Shown piece by piece: positions 43,241-53,355 of a stretch of DNA of 64,000 nt; the first letter of the stretch is position 1; each line of letters starts with the position of its first letter. This DNA comes from Erpobdella octoculata. Lineage: Eukaryota > Annelida > Clitellata > Hirudinida > Erpobdellidae. The translations under genes and the position numbers were made by a program. Location: positions 1,935,119-1,999,118 of the forward strand of contig OZ022240.1 of assembly GCA_963978895.1 (NCBI GenBank). Reading direction: 5' to 3'. Under the pieces are notes generated by a model that saw only the letters and a program-made list of their open reading frames with translations, made no database searches and was not told the origin of the DNA.

Positions 43241-45677
43241 GGTGGTGGCTGTGGGGTTGCATCAGTGATGATAATGATGATGACGACGACGATGTAGATG
43301 ACGGTGATGACGATGACAATGTTTATAACAGTTATTTATGTCTTAAAACAGAAATGCGGTTTCCTTTTTTTTTAACCTCACCAATTTGTTGCAGTTGATC
43401 TGCTCGACCAGCGCTTCCATGAGTTCCTTCTTCTTCAGAGCCTTCGTCTCCTCCTCTATGGCCATGCTCTCCTGTCTCAGCTTCTCCGTCTCGGCGTCCA
43501 GACGGTATTCTTCGTTCTTCCAGATCTGCAACAGCTCTCGCTTTTCCTGTATCTGTTCGTCCCAAACCTTGCGATTCTGCGCCGTTAGCGACAGCTGTCG
43601 AACAAGAAATAAATTTACGATGAATATATATATATAGTTAGCGAGAGAGGTCAAAGTTGACAGAATTCAGCACTGTTCAAGATTCCTGTTTGCGGTCCAG
43701 GTTAGACAGAGAGAGAATAATTTTAAAATAATCAAATGTGACAAATATTTTTACCATTTTAATTGTTTCACCCAATTTTAAAAACATAACAATAATTTAT
43801 TATTTGTATTTCTTAATTTTTAGAAATTATAAGATCAAAGCAGAAGGTTGAAAGGTCACGACATAAGGGCATTGCCATCTTGAAATACAGCCCAGGTGTA
43901 TCACGAACGAGTCCTAACAGGTGATCATACCGCCTTACCTGCCGCCGCCGCCACTATCAAGTGCTGTGTGAACCTGATAACCTTTACCTGCGCTGCCTAA
44001 CTGGTACTATTATTCAGTGACCTGATTAATTTATCAGTATTTACTCTAAAACTTTTACTCTAAATTATAAAATCAACTTAAGACTTTACGAACCTTGTTG
44101 AGCAGCTTCATTTCTTCCTCTCTGTTCAGCTTGTCCCTGGCGAATTGTTCGTTCAGAGCGTTGGCCTTCCTCTGCTCTTCGCATTTCAGATCGTCCAGTT
44201 CCGACAAGCATTCCTGCTGCTCTCTCAGCTCCTCCCATTTTTGGCGGCACTCCTCCAAGCTCTCCTGGAAAGTTAACTTATTATCAGAGATGTTCCGAGT
44301 ACTTGTTAGAGTACGAGTACGAGTACCAAGGCTTCGAGTATGATAGATAGCTTATAAGAAAAGTTTAATAATTTATTGAATAAAGGTTTTCGTTAGTTGA
44401 TTTTTTTTTATAATAGTTTATAGTCCTTTACACCAAGTGTTTTAAGACTGAAACGGCTGTGTCAGAAGTACCTAAGTATTTCCAGTCGTGGATCAGAATT
44501 TGATCCTTTTAACTTTTCCCTCCTCCTTTCTCCAGGCTTGGGACTGGCTCGCAATTAGCGAGACGGAGTTCGTTGGTTGATCACATATTAATATTATTTA
44601 TTAGCAAACTAGCAGGGTTACCGGGAGTGTTTAGAGGTTTTTATATCTTTTTTTTTCTCTCGCTCCGGTTTCATTCCCCGCTTGCTCTTCCGCTCCCGAT
44701 TGCCTTCCCGCTCTCGCTCGCTCACCCGCTCCCCGCTTCCCCGCTCCTACTCGCTTTCCATATCTGCTCGCTCTCTCGCTTGCTTTCATTCGGGAATTTA
44801 GCAAAGAAGAACGAAAAAGGTCGCGCTTACAATCCTGGCCTGTGCAGCAATCAGCATCGCTCGTCGCTCCTCTTTGACGTCGTCAGGGTTCTTGAAGTTC
44901 TGCTCGTTCGAGATCCTGGTCGTGTCTTGCGGACCGAGGACGAGTGCACCATGCTGGCGGTAGACGCACAAAAAGGGTCTGCCAGGGGGGTTAGTAAAAA
45001 AAAATATATCAAGATGTACATGACGTGAGATGACCTTTCTAGCGTTCAAATGTCATCCGGGGGGCGGGAGGTCATGGTAGATCACGTTAACTGATAAAAA
45101 AAACTGCTAACGTTCGTAGTGGTCAAGATGTCATTGAAAAACTTGAACTTGATCGGGTGACAAGATTAATAAAAAGATTAAAGAAATAAAATGACATGGT
45201 TGTGTTATGGCTAATTTTGATTTGTTTGAATTTTTTAGCCTCTGAAGACTAAACTGTGAACCATAAAAACCAAAATTCAAAAGTTGATAAAAAGTTTAAT
45301 AGAAAAACAGAGGTCAGAGGTTACCTCATTTCAGCTGGACGACTCGGTCCTGAGCGAAAGTCTAACTTCTGCTGCTGAGTAAACTTTTTCGGGTAGGTCA
45401 TAAGCTGCTTAGCGGTGCTCTCCAAGTTCGATTCCTCTTGGGCAGCTAGCCTGTAGCCGCTCTCCCCTATGTTCAGGGCGCTGGCTGTATTCACGACGTC
45501 ACTGAATGCGATGTTGTTGGCATTTCGATTGTTGACGTTCCTGTTGGCATCGGGTCTCGGGACTGTCTTGGAGGCTCTGACGACCAGGGTGTCGCGACCT
45601 CCGAACAGTGTGGGATCGACGTACGATGAAGGACTGATCCTCTTATAGACTCGATAGTTCGGCTTCGTCGTCAGACT
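40512..45677 (-). CDS. CFAP45: CFAP45-like ciliary coiled-coil protein (eight exons recognised)
   Basis: Related to CFAP45 (CCDC19), a microtubule inner protein of motile-cilium doublets. Exons: 45677-45325, 44978-44831, 44264-44094, 43594-43382, 42945-42712, 42358-42051, 41561-41340, 40596-40512. All seven junctions keep frame (phases 2,0,0,0,0,2,2), giving about 577 residues without the N-terminus; human CFAP45 is 551. Points of resemblance recalled from the family: YRV..VDPTLFGG near the start, LSELDDLKCEEQRKAN and EEYRLDAETEKLRQES in the middle, and a C-terminus of long Lys/Glu/Arg helices ending RLRSDGVPEQLL where CFAP45 has a GLPEKY motif. The helical part, from about residue 140, is a trichohyalin-plectin-homology type coiled coil. 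The first recognised exon has no in-frame ATG, so the start lies upstream. Sequence is strongly diverged; CFAP53 or MNS1 are less likely alternatives. Four of seven donors read GTT. Confidence 0.72.
40745..40960. repeat. 71-bp AT-rich tandem repeat, three units
   Basis: GACAGTTGTATAAATAATAA recurs at 40745, 40816 and 40887, with the whole unit nearly identical. Lies in the last intron of the CFAP45-like gene. Confidence 0.95.
41340..41561 (-). CDS. CFAP45: CFAP45-like gene, seventh recognised exon
   Basis: Includes LLRGQMCENERLRKAYMSEK and ends KKFCRLR, matching the pattern near the CFAP45 C-terminus. Acceptor TTTAATAG, donor GTTTTT. Confidence 0.72.
41717..42005. repeat. ~24-bp minisatellite in intron of the CFAP45-like gene
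   Basis: Units of ACATATAAACAAACAGACAG with variants, ending 45 bp from an exon edge. The reverse-strand frames repeat Met-Phe-Val-Cys-Leu-like phrases and are not genes. Confidence 0.92.
42051..42358 (-). CDS. CFAP45: CFAP45-like gene, sixth recognised exon
   Basis: Starts EKSDAKKEERQKRIEGQQKV; charged helix throughout. Acceptor CTCCCTCAG, donor GTTGAT, leaving phase 2. Confidence 0.72.
42402..42535. repeat. (GAT)n/(GAC)n tract in an intron of the CFAP45-like gene
   Basis: Mixed GAC and GAT repeats with ACGG interruptions, starting about 45 bp from the acceptor of the sixth recognised exon. Confidence 0.88.
42712..42945 (-). CDS. CFAP45: CFAP45-like gene, fifth recognised exon
   Basis: 78 codons, phase 0 at both ends, starting KKIEEEEEKYLEGEAERR. 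Contains two Cys in a Gln/Lys-rich stretch. Acceptor GTAAACAG, donor GTTGGG. Confidence 0.7.
42959..43315. repeat. (GAT)n/(GGT)n/(GAC)n compound array in an intron of the CFAP45-like gene
   Basis: Fills almost the whole 435-bp intron between the fourth and fifth recognised exons. A 54-bp block, GATGATAGTGGTGGTGGTGTC plus GAT units, is duplicated near 43145 and 43190. Confidence 0.93.
43382..43594 (-). CDS. CFAP45: CFAP45-like gene, fourth recognised exon
   Basis: 71 codons, phase 0 at both ends. Contains EEYRLDAETEKLRQES, one of the clearest points of resemblance to CFAP45. Acceptor GTTCGACAG, donor GTGAGG. Confidence 0.72.
44094..44264 (-). CDS. CFAP45: CFAP45-like gene, third recognised exon
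   Basis: 57 codons, phase 0 at both ends, entirely charged helix. Acceptor CTTTCCAG, donor GTTCGT. Confidence 0.72.
44412..44564 (-). repeat. Dispersed repeat, copy 2 (inverted)
   Basis: The reverse complement matches 35321-35479 along its length, sharing CTAATTGCGAGCCAGTCCCA and ACACTTGGTGTAAAGGACTA, with scattered differences and small indels. It lies in an intron of the CFAP45-like gene. Confidence 0.78.
44609..44790 (-). mobile_element. Degraded Helitron-like 3' end
   Basis: CTAGCAGGGTTACCGGGAGT followed by TTTAGAGGTTTTTAT and then CCCGCTTGCTCTTCCGCTCC-type repeats corresponds to the left terminus at 9613 and its minisatellite. The hairpin has lost its left half. Same intron as the dispersed repeat copy, 45 bp away. 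Confidence 0.5.
44831..44978 (-). CDS. CFAP45: CFAP45-like gene, second recognised exon
   Basis: Acceptor CTGGCAG, donor GTAAGC. Ends with DDVKEERRAMLIAAQARI, the start of the helical region. Confidence 0.72.
45325..45677 (-). CDS. CFAP45: CFAP45-like gene, first recognised exon
   Basis: Encodes SLTTKPNYRVYKRI, VDPTLFGG and an Asn-rich stretch. A stop codon upstream in frame places the acceptor at or just after CCCCGAAG before 45677, a weak site. The donor GTAACC leaves phase 2. The initiator exon was not identified with confidence. Confidence 0.65.
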
Positions 45678-46189
45678 CTTCGGGGAGTTGAAAATTTCGT
45701 TTTAACCTAATTTTTGTTTTAGTATAAATTTTGAAATATTTTTCAACTTTTTCGTTATAAAACTTGTTTGGCTCATCTTTTTTTCTGGTATTTTGCCAAG
45801 CGGCGGTGGTGACGTACCAAGCTATATATTTTAGTCCCACAATGTGATGCAAACCGTTTTTTTTTCACAAAGCGCAATGTAATACGAACCAGCGCGTGTA
45901 GTCAATGCGACTAATAAATTGTAATTAGGCATTGTAATTTAATATTACGGATTTCATTAGCGAGCTAAATGACATCGTCGACAATGTCACGTGCAATGTA
46001 ATGCGATGTAATGCGAAAGTTTGTTTTCAAGAGTAACTCTCTCTGCGTGACAACCTGGCATTTATACGTAATTTTGTGACGCTCCAAACAAATTGCTGAC
46101 GAGTCACGCGATAGACAGATCGTCTTTCTCCGTCTCATTTTCTGTCCGTCGCTCTCTGTTTCATCGCGTCTGCTTCTCTGTCTCGCTGC

Positions 46190-46192
<3 letters not shown>

Positions 46193-46232
<40 letters not shown>
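46193..46232. repeat. (CT)n array
   Basis: Short CT dinucleotide run inside a pyrimidine-rich region (46120-46330). Confidence 0.88.
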
Positions 46233-47092
46233 GGTTTCTCTGTCTCTTCACGTCTGTACCCGTCTCAGTCTGTCTGTGTCTCAGTCGCACTCATTTCCGT
46301 AGTTTTCTATCTCTCCATATCTCTTTTTTTCCCTCTAACCCGGACACAGTCTTTCAATCTGTCCAATCCCCACCTACTCCGGCTAATGATTCTATAAATC
46401 CTTACAGAAATTCATTCTTTACCAGCTGCTGGGACCGTCAAAACTCGACCAAGTCATCTAATATTTATGAACCAATAAGCTGAGTAATTTTTTCCCAACA
46501 GGAAAATGCACTTCTGATGCTTACTACGCTCATCCCCATAATATCTCAAATTAAGAACTTAATATAATTTCTGTTTATAGTGTAAGTTTATTGCGTAAGT
46601 GCATATGCGATGAGCAAAAATTTTTGTTGAAAAAATTATAAACCTAATCGAATAAAACAAATATAAATTATTTATTTGTTGATTTATTTATTAGGAATTA
46701 AACCGGGCGTACCATTATTTCATTCGAACCTTTACTTTAGCGTCGTGATTATTCAACGGCAACGAAACTCGGCAGTAAACAAAACAAACGCCGTGACGTA
46801 ACAAAAGATAACAAATAAACAATCTCATTTAATTTTAAATCACTTCGAACATTTTTTCTTTTAAATTTTAAATAAGCGCAACAAAATGGAAAGTCGAAAA
46901 AACCAACGCGAGAGATTGAAATGTGCCGAATTCTAAAAAAAGTAAGTAAGAAAGTCTTGTTAGCAGTTTCGAGAGACAAGCAGAAGCAAATGTGCGATTC
47001 AATGCGGAGGAAGATATGAAAAAAAGAAGTTGAAATTTAGAGGGAAAACGGAGAAAAAGAAAAAGCAGAGGAAGAGAGAGAAAAGAATGAGA

Positions 47093-47221
<129 letters not shown>

Positions 47222-47474
47222 AAGGGGGCAAGTGGAGCAAGGAAGAGAGTGATATGTCCAAAAAAAGCTCGTGGTTCCCGTCGTTGACGTCGGGATTACG
47301 TGAAAAAAGCGACTGAAATTAATCAAACTCAGGTGCACGCGGAACAGAGGAAAATCAAAAAAAAATTGAATGATAAAAAAAAAGTAGGTACAAAAAAAAG
47401 AAGGGAAATAGATGAAACCGCCGCATGGATACAGCGGAAGTTGGTGAATAAAAAAAGAGAAGAAGACATGGCGG

Positions 47475-49445
47475 CTACCACAAAGTACTCAGCGACCTGG
47501 GAAAGTCCGCCTCTGCATCTTCGTCGTAGTCGGCACCGTCACCTTTACGACTGTCTTCGGTCTGAGTAATTGCCGCGTCTTTTGTTTTCGTCGTCGAGTC
47601 GACGTGTTCAGTGTCTTTGGTGCAATCGTGCTGCTCGTTGACTTCCTTCCGGTCGTGAACGACGTCATCGGCCACCGTCATCCGTCTGCGACAGCTGATT
47701 CTCGAAGCAGCTGGTGGCTGAGCCAGAGGTTGTTGTTGCTGCTGCTGCTGCGGTTCGTCCTGATCGCAATCGGTCTCTAACGAAGTGCCAAAGTCAATCG
47801 TCTTGAGTGTCTGGAGTTTCAAAAGCCGCGACTGTTTAGAGGATCTGGCGGGGTTAGACTGGGATTGGGATTTGACTTGCTGCGACAGAGCATTCTCTAC
47901 GTGGCCGTACTGCTGCTCCGTAGCGGCCAAAGTCGCCTCATCGAAGCAGTCAGAGTAGTCGATAGTGAAGTGCTTCTTGAACTTTAACTTTCGGCTCTGA
48001 TCGGCATAGCGACTGCGCCCTGGCGCCCCTCGGTGGTGATGCTTGCCATACTGGTTCTGTGGCTGCTGGTGGTGGTGGAACTGATGGCCGCTTTGAATGC
48101 CGTTGAATTCCCCCTCGCGGTCGACCAGGTAGGGTATGAGACTGTGAGCTGAAGATAGAGGCACAAGAAGATTGTAGCTTTCGGATCCGTCCTTGATGGA
48201 CGGCGTGGAGATGACAAACGACTCGGCGCAGACGTTCTCATCTTGCAGCAGCCGGCGCAGAGCGTCTATGGCTTCCTTGTCGCGCGTCGCTATCGCTGCT
48301 TCTCCGCTCTTGTCGCGCTGGTCCTCGAGCAGTACGATATTACCGTCCATGCTCACGGTTTTGAATCTCACGCCGTCTTGCTGCAAGTCGTCGTCGTCGT
48401 CATCGTCGACTCCGTTGTCGCCGTGGCAATCGCCGTTAGGCCACTGGCAGCCGTCGTCGTCTTCCTCGTAGTCGATGACCGCTTCGGTCTGGTCGCCTTG
48501 ATCAGAGGCGCTCATCTGCATTAAATCATCCAGCTGTAAGAGCTCCGGGTTGAGCTCCATTTTCTGCGGCTTGTTTTCGGCGGCCGACAAGCTGCTCGCG
48601 ATCCATCTCCTCTTGAGTCTTTCACGTCTGCTTTTGTGCTGCCATTTTGCCACTAAGACAAAAAACACAATGACCCCCAGAGCCAGGAAGGCTCCCAAGG
48701 TGCTGCCCAAGGCCACCGAGAGAGAACTGCTGGCAGTACTCGTGACGATGCAGCTTTCGAACATGTTGTTGGAACTTTCGATTTTTTTCGACAGCTCGAG
48801 CAGCTTCAAGACGGTTGTGGAAGAGCTGTAAATACTGTTGCTTTCGTTTAAGATTTTCATCGGAGAGTTTTCAGTGGCCTGAAAATCCGCGTTAGCTTGT
48901 CCTGGTGGGCTGATGTGGTCTTGATGATCGAGGATGTCGTCGCGGGTATTGAAACTGTCATCCTCGTCGGCGCTTATCTTTCTCTTTTTAAAGCGTAGTT
49001 TCGGGTGACTGTATTCGGATCGTTTGGACCTGAGTAGTGCATCACGTTTTTGAATTTGCTGACTGCGAAGCAGGTCTTGCTCAGTTTGACGTTCATCTTG
49101 ACCAAGCTCGCCGTTCAGCTCAGAAACTGTCAGACCCTCCGGGGGCGAGGCCAGGACTAGTGTGGTAGTGACGGCATAGACGCATATCTCGTAGATCGTG
49201 TTTTCGTGGAGGTGCTTGATGTCGTAGCTGACATAGTTGGGGGCGATTGAATCGACTTTCTGTTGTATCGTACTGCCCATGGCCTGGTACCTGATGGAAT
49301 AGCCGGTCAGGGTCAACGGGCGAGGGTGGCTGTTGTCCCGGGGCTTGAGTTTCCAGCCGATGGTGATGGAGTTTTTGGTTGTCGAAGTTACTTTAACTTG
49401 CTGGAAGATCTCGTTGCTATTGTGAACGTCTAGATCCGGGTTCAT
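47475..49445 (-). CDS. Single-pass membrane protein with a fibronectin type III domain, N-terminus uncertain
   Basis: A 656-residue ORF in one exon. Residues about 15-108 form a fibronectin type III domain (VKVTSTTKNSITIGWKLKP, GYSIRYQAM, TIYEICVYAVTT), with the conserved Trp31 and the Tyr/Val pattern of the last strands. A 130-residue linker has an RSKR site (139-142). A transmembrane helix at about 243-266 is followed by KWQHKSRRERLKRR, a stop-transfer signal placing the tail in the cytoplasm. The 390-residue tail is acidic, with a poly-Asp run (347-353), a His/Gln-rich part, a seven-Gln run and an ITQTED motif near the end. No signal peptide is present and an in-frame TAG lies seven codons before the ATG. 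The true N-terminus therefore probably comes from an upstream exon spliced inside this ORF. I cannot name the family; adhesion or guidance receptors of the LRR- or Ig-plus-FN3 type are possible. Confidence 0.75.
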   Translation of the reverse strand: MNPDLDVHNSNEIFQQVKVTSTTKNSITIGWKLKPRDNSHPRPLTLTGYSIRYQAMGSTIQQKVDSIAPNYVSYDIKHLHENTIYEICVYAVTTTLVLASPPEGLTVSELNGELGQDERQTEQDLLRSQQIQKRDALLRSKRSEYSHPKLRFKKRKISADEDDSFNTRDDILDHQDHISPPGQANADFQATENSPMKILNESNSIYSSSTTVLKLLELSKKIESSNNMFESCIVTSTASSSLSVALGSTLGAFLALGVIVFFVLVAKWQHKSRRERLKRRWIASSLSAAENKPQKMELNPELLQLDDLMQMSASDQGDQTEAVIDYEEDDDGCQWPNGDCHGDNGVDDDDDDDLQQDGVRFKTVSMDGNIVLLEDQRDKSGEAAIATRDKEAIDALRRLLQDENVCAESFVISTPSIKDGSESYNLLVPLSSAHSLIPYLVDREGEFNGIQSGHQFHHHQQPQNQYGKHHHRGAPGRSRYADQSRKLKFKKHFTIDYSDCFDEATLAATEQQYGHVENALSQQVKSQSQSNPARSSKQSRLLKLQTLKTIDFGTSLETDCDQDEPQQQQQQQPLAQPPAASRISCRRRMTVADDVVHDRKEVNEQHDCTKDTEHVDSTTKTKDAAITQTEDSRKGDGADYDEDAEADFPRSLSTLW

Positions 49446-49502
49446 TGCGAAGGAAAACTATACGGACTGAAATGAAAATATTAATGATTACGTACTTATA
49501 AA

Positions 49503-49558
49503 TAGCTGTTAAATTATTGAAAAACTTTTTGAAAACATAAAATATCAAATTTATTAAA
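49503..49558. repeat. 56-bp direct repeat, copy 1
   Basis: Identical to 49924-49979 except for one base. It begins TAGCTGTTAAATTATTGAAA. Confidence 0.9.
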
Positions 49559-49923
49559 GCGAAAATAAATTTGTTAAAATTAAATTGTCCAGTAATTATA
49601 TACATACATATCTCTAAATAAAACGTTCGTTTTTCCACGGTGAAGTTTTCCGTTGAAGGGAAGAAAAACTTCCGCGTGCTGCAAAATGCCATGAAAATAA
49701 TATATAATATAAAAATAATATAGGTTCATTGTTAGTTCTTCTTCTTCAACTATTTCTTCTCTTTACTCAAGTTCTATTTTTCTGATCTTTTAAAAAAAAT
49801 TTGTTGTTATTTTTTTACTTTTTTTCCATTTTTTGTATCCTTCTCTCCCACCCACAGTAACTCATCATCCGTCGACGAAAGGTTCTGCCTACGTGCCTTC
49901 AAATGCTCATCATCAGTAGAACG

Positions 49924-49979
49924 TAGCTGTTAAATTATTGAAAAACTTTTTGAAAACATAAAACATCAAATTTATTAAA
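49924..49979. repeat. 56-bp direct repeat, copy 2
   Basis: Partner of 49503-49558, 421 bp away, differing by AACATC for AATATC. Confidence 0.9.
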
Positions 49980-51404
49980 CACAAACACATTCCTTCTTCT
50001 CTTCTTCACAACCATCTTTCATTTTTCTCTTTTTTTTCTCTTTTCTTTTTTAACATATTTTCTGTTCCATTCTCTCTTTCTTGTTTTCTCTCTTTCTCTC
50101 TTTCTTTCTTTCCCAACTTTTTGACGTCTTTCTTCTTCAGTTCATTCTCCTGATGTTGATTGGCATGCCTTCTTCTTTGTTTTCGTTGGGCGTTATCAGC
50201 CCTCTAAGACGAGGTCTGTTTGTCATTTTTGCCTTCTTTTTCCTAAGGGTTCTTTGTCTCATTTTTATTTTCTCTCTTCTCTCTTTCTTTCATTCGCTAA
50301 CTTTTTCCTTTCTTTCATTTTTTATACATTTCTCTTTCTCTTTTTATCTCACCATCACGATCAGTCTCTCTTTCATTCAGAAATCGCTCTTGCCTACTTA
50401 AAAACCGGTAGTTGTTGGATTCGGATGATTTAAGAGGCGGAACAGTTCTCAGGAGATCAGACGGGCAACGAGCCATTCCAGTGATATTCAATCGTAGTTT
50501 TCCGTTGCTCATTATGGAAGGGATGACAATTAACGTTTATAGACTTTTTTTACTATTCGTTAAAGTTATTGTAGATACTTTTAAAGGAAATAATTAATAT
50601 AAATATTTTTACGGGCAAATAATTAAATGTTTTTCTCTTGAGTCGTCGATCATTTTAAATGGCGATATTTATTTCAGGACGCACTCCTGGTGCGAGATGG
50701 TAAAATGCTTAACTCTATCAACTTTAATTTTCATGAAATTTCAATAACAAAAAACAGAAAGAAGAAAAAAAAAAGCGATGGACAAAAAAGAGTTGAGAAA
50801 AAAACGGGGTAGCTTAGAGAGGAAAGACAAGAAGCTAGGGATTAGGTAAAAATATATTATTAATATTGCAAGGCTGAAAGCGACATCTATCCATCTTGTA
50901 CCTTCCATAATTGGGCAATTCCAAGGGACTTTTCACTAATTAACAGCATCCCCCTCCCTCTCTCTTTCTCTCTCTTTTTCTGTCTCTCTTTCTCTTCTTT
51001 CTTTCTCTCTTTCTTTCTTCCTTTTCATTTTTTCTGTTTTGATTTTGATATGTTTACTATCTTTCTTTCTCTGAATCCTCTTTTTTTCTTTCGCATTTCT
51101 TCTTCTTCTTCTCCTCATTGGAATTGAAAGAGCGGAACCGGCGTGAGAGAGAGAGAAAAGGCGCTTGCAAGATAAGACAGATACAAAAAGTAAACAAGTG
51201 AACATCGGCAGAGAAAGAATTTGGCTTTCCATTATTTCGTTTTATTCAGTTCTGTTTTCATAATTTGTTAAGAAATTGATAGGGAAAAAAAAGAGAAAAA
51301 ATTAAAAACAATCGCTAAAACAGAAGATGCCTAAAGAATACGAAGCTGATGGGTGAAAAATATAAAATGGAAAAGAAGATAGAAGATAGAGGAAGAGAAG
51401 TCCC

Positions 51405-51529
<125 letters not shown>

Positions 51530-51658
51530 TTTTCGAGCTTATGTTTTAGAATAAATTAAACGCTTCTTTGAAACGAGTATAGTTGTTTAAAAAAAAATCA
51601 ACTCCTAGGATATTGTTTGGTCGACAGCAGCAGCTACTAAACATTCAATTTCTCAATT

Positions 51659-51811
51659 TTAAAGTTGCGACGAAGCTGAGGAATTGTAACGGTTGTTGTG
51701 ATGTGGGACTACCACAACTTCTTCGATGACAGTGCCACTTGCTGCTTCAAGTCTGATACCTAATGATGGGACCGCTCTCGACTCGGATGAACGAGGTGGA
51801 ACGGCGGACAT
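51659..51811 (-). CDS. Possible small ORF or terminal exon (50 codons)
   Basis: Starts with ATG TCC GCC GTT CCA and ends ..NSSASSQL and TAA. The composition is less AT-rich than its surroundings and not repetitive. A candidate acceptor CTACTCTCAG lies just before the ATG, so it could be a 3'-terminal exon instead. A second frame through the same DNA is also open, which weakens the case. No family is recognised. Confidence 0.2.
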   Translation of the reverse strand: MSAVPPRSSESRAVPSLGIRLEAASGTVIEEVVVVPHHNNRYNSSASSQL

Positions 51812-51995
51812 GTCGTCGCGTCTGAGAGTAGGTTCTTGTCGTCATCTAAAATGGTTGTTGTAAATCGAGTGAAAAAGATATTAAACCCATTAACAGAGTC
51901 CGCCCGGATGAAGGTCAGTGAAATGGCACTGCCGAGTTTCATGGGAGTACTAAGCCGAGAGTTGAAGGTTTTTTTAGGCTAATTGGTTTAGATAG

Positions 51996-52006
51996 GATGA
52001 CCCCGG

Positions 52007-52073
<67 letters not shown>

Positions 52074-52140
52074 GATTACGACGAAGATGATGATGACGAT
52101 AAAGATGACGGCGACGACAACGATGATGATATCGATAACG
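51996..52140. repeat. (GAT)n tract, degrading to GAC/AAG mixtures
   Basis: GAT with GGT interruptions, then a decayed part after 52070. Confidence 0.88.
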
Positions 52141-52805
52141 ATGGTGGAAAATTGCAAAACGTCAGACTAAAAGATATAAGCTTTTCACAAAAAAAGTTAA
52201 GTTAATGCATTTGATTGAGCGACTCTTTGATTGTCTTCGACGGTTCGGCCATTTGAAGTTTCTTTTTTTTCTTCTCTGCTGCGAAGTTCTTCAATTTTCA
52301 TTTGTTCCGTTTATTCGTTCTTTCCCGCGTTCGCTCGTTCAATCATTCTTCCATTTTCGTTGTTCATGCGTGTGCCATCAGTGGTCCTCAATGCTGGAGC
52401 TAACTGCTGCCTGTTGGCAGAGACATTCACACACCGACCGTCACACGCCCACAACACCTCCACCATCACCACGAGGTGGATGGCGAAGCATCGCATAATC
52501 ATATTTTCTATATATATTATTATTATTTTTATTAATTCAAGTCTTATTTATTTATTTATTTTTTATAAGATTTCATGACTTCGTGATGGTGGTCTTTTAA
52601 GAAAAGTGTCAGTTACGTAATAATAATAATAATAATAATAAAACAGAAAGAAAAGTATAACATTTATTTTAGGTCCATTTCAGGAAAAGGGTTTTACAAC
52701 GTGGAAAACCCTCTCATGATCAAAAACCTTTTCAGATATGGAATCATCTACAGCGAATAAAAAATGGAAATGATCCGTTGGAAATATTGATGAGCTTCTG
52801 CTGAC

Positions 52806-52990
<185 letters not shown>

Positions 52991-53149
52991 CACCAACACT
53001 TCATTCATCAAACGCTATTGACGGTACTACAACCAGCTTCCGCTGCCACCTTTTAATGTGGACACATCACGAGCATCATCACAGTAACATTCCGTTTTCA
53101 AACCTGCACTGTCATTCATGATGACGTCATTGCCGTCACTGTCAGCACA

Positions 53150-53355
<206 letters not shown>

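Noticed and set aside
45643..45852. 69-residue frame overlapping the first recognised exon of the CFAP45-like gene
   Set aside because: It uses a different frame from the exon; only its ATG end is a possible, unproven start exon.
52311..52502. 63-residue reverse-strand ORF with a signal-like start, considered as the missing N-terminus of the FN3 gene
   Set aside because: The hydrophobic core contains Glu, there is no good donor in a usable phase, and its 5' half overlaps a CCACCA-type simple repeat.
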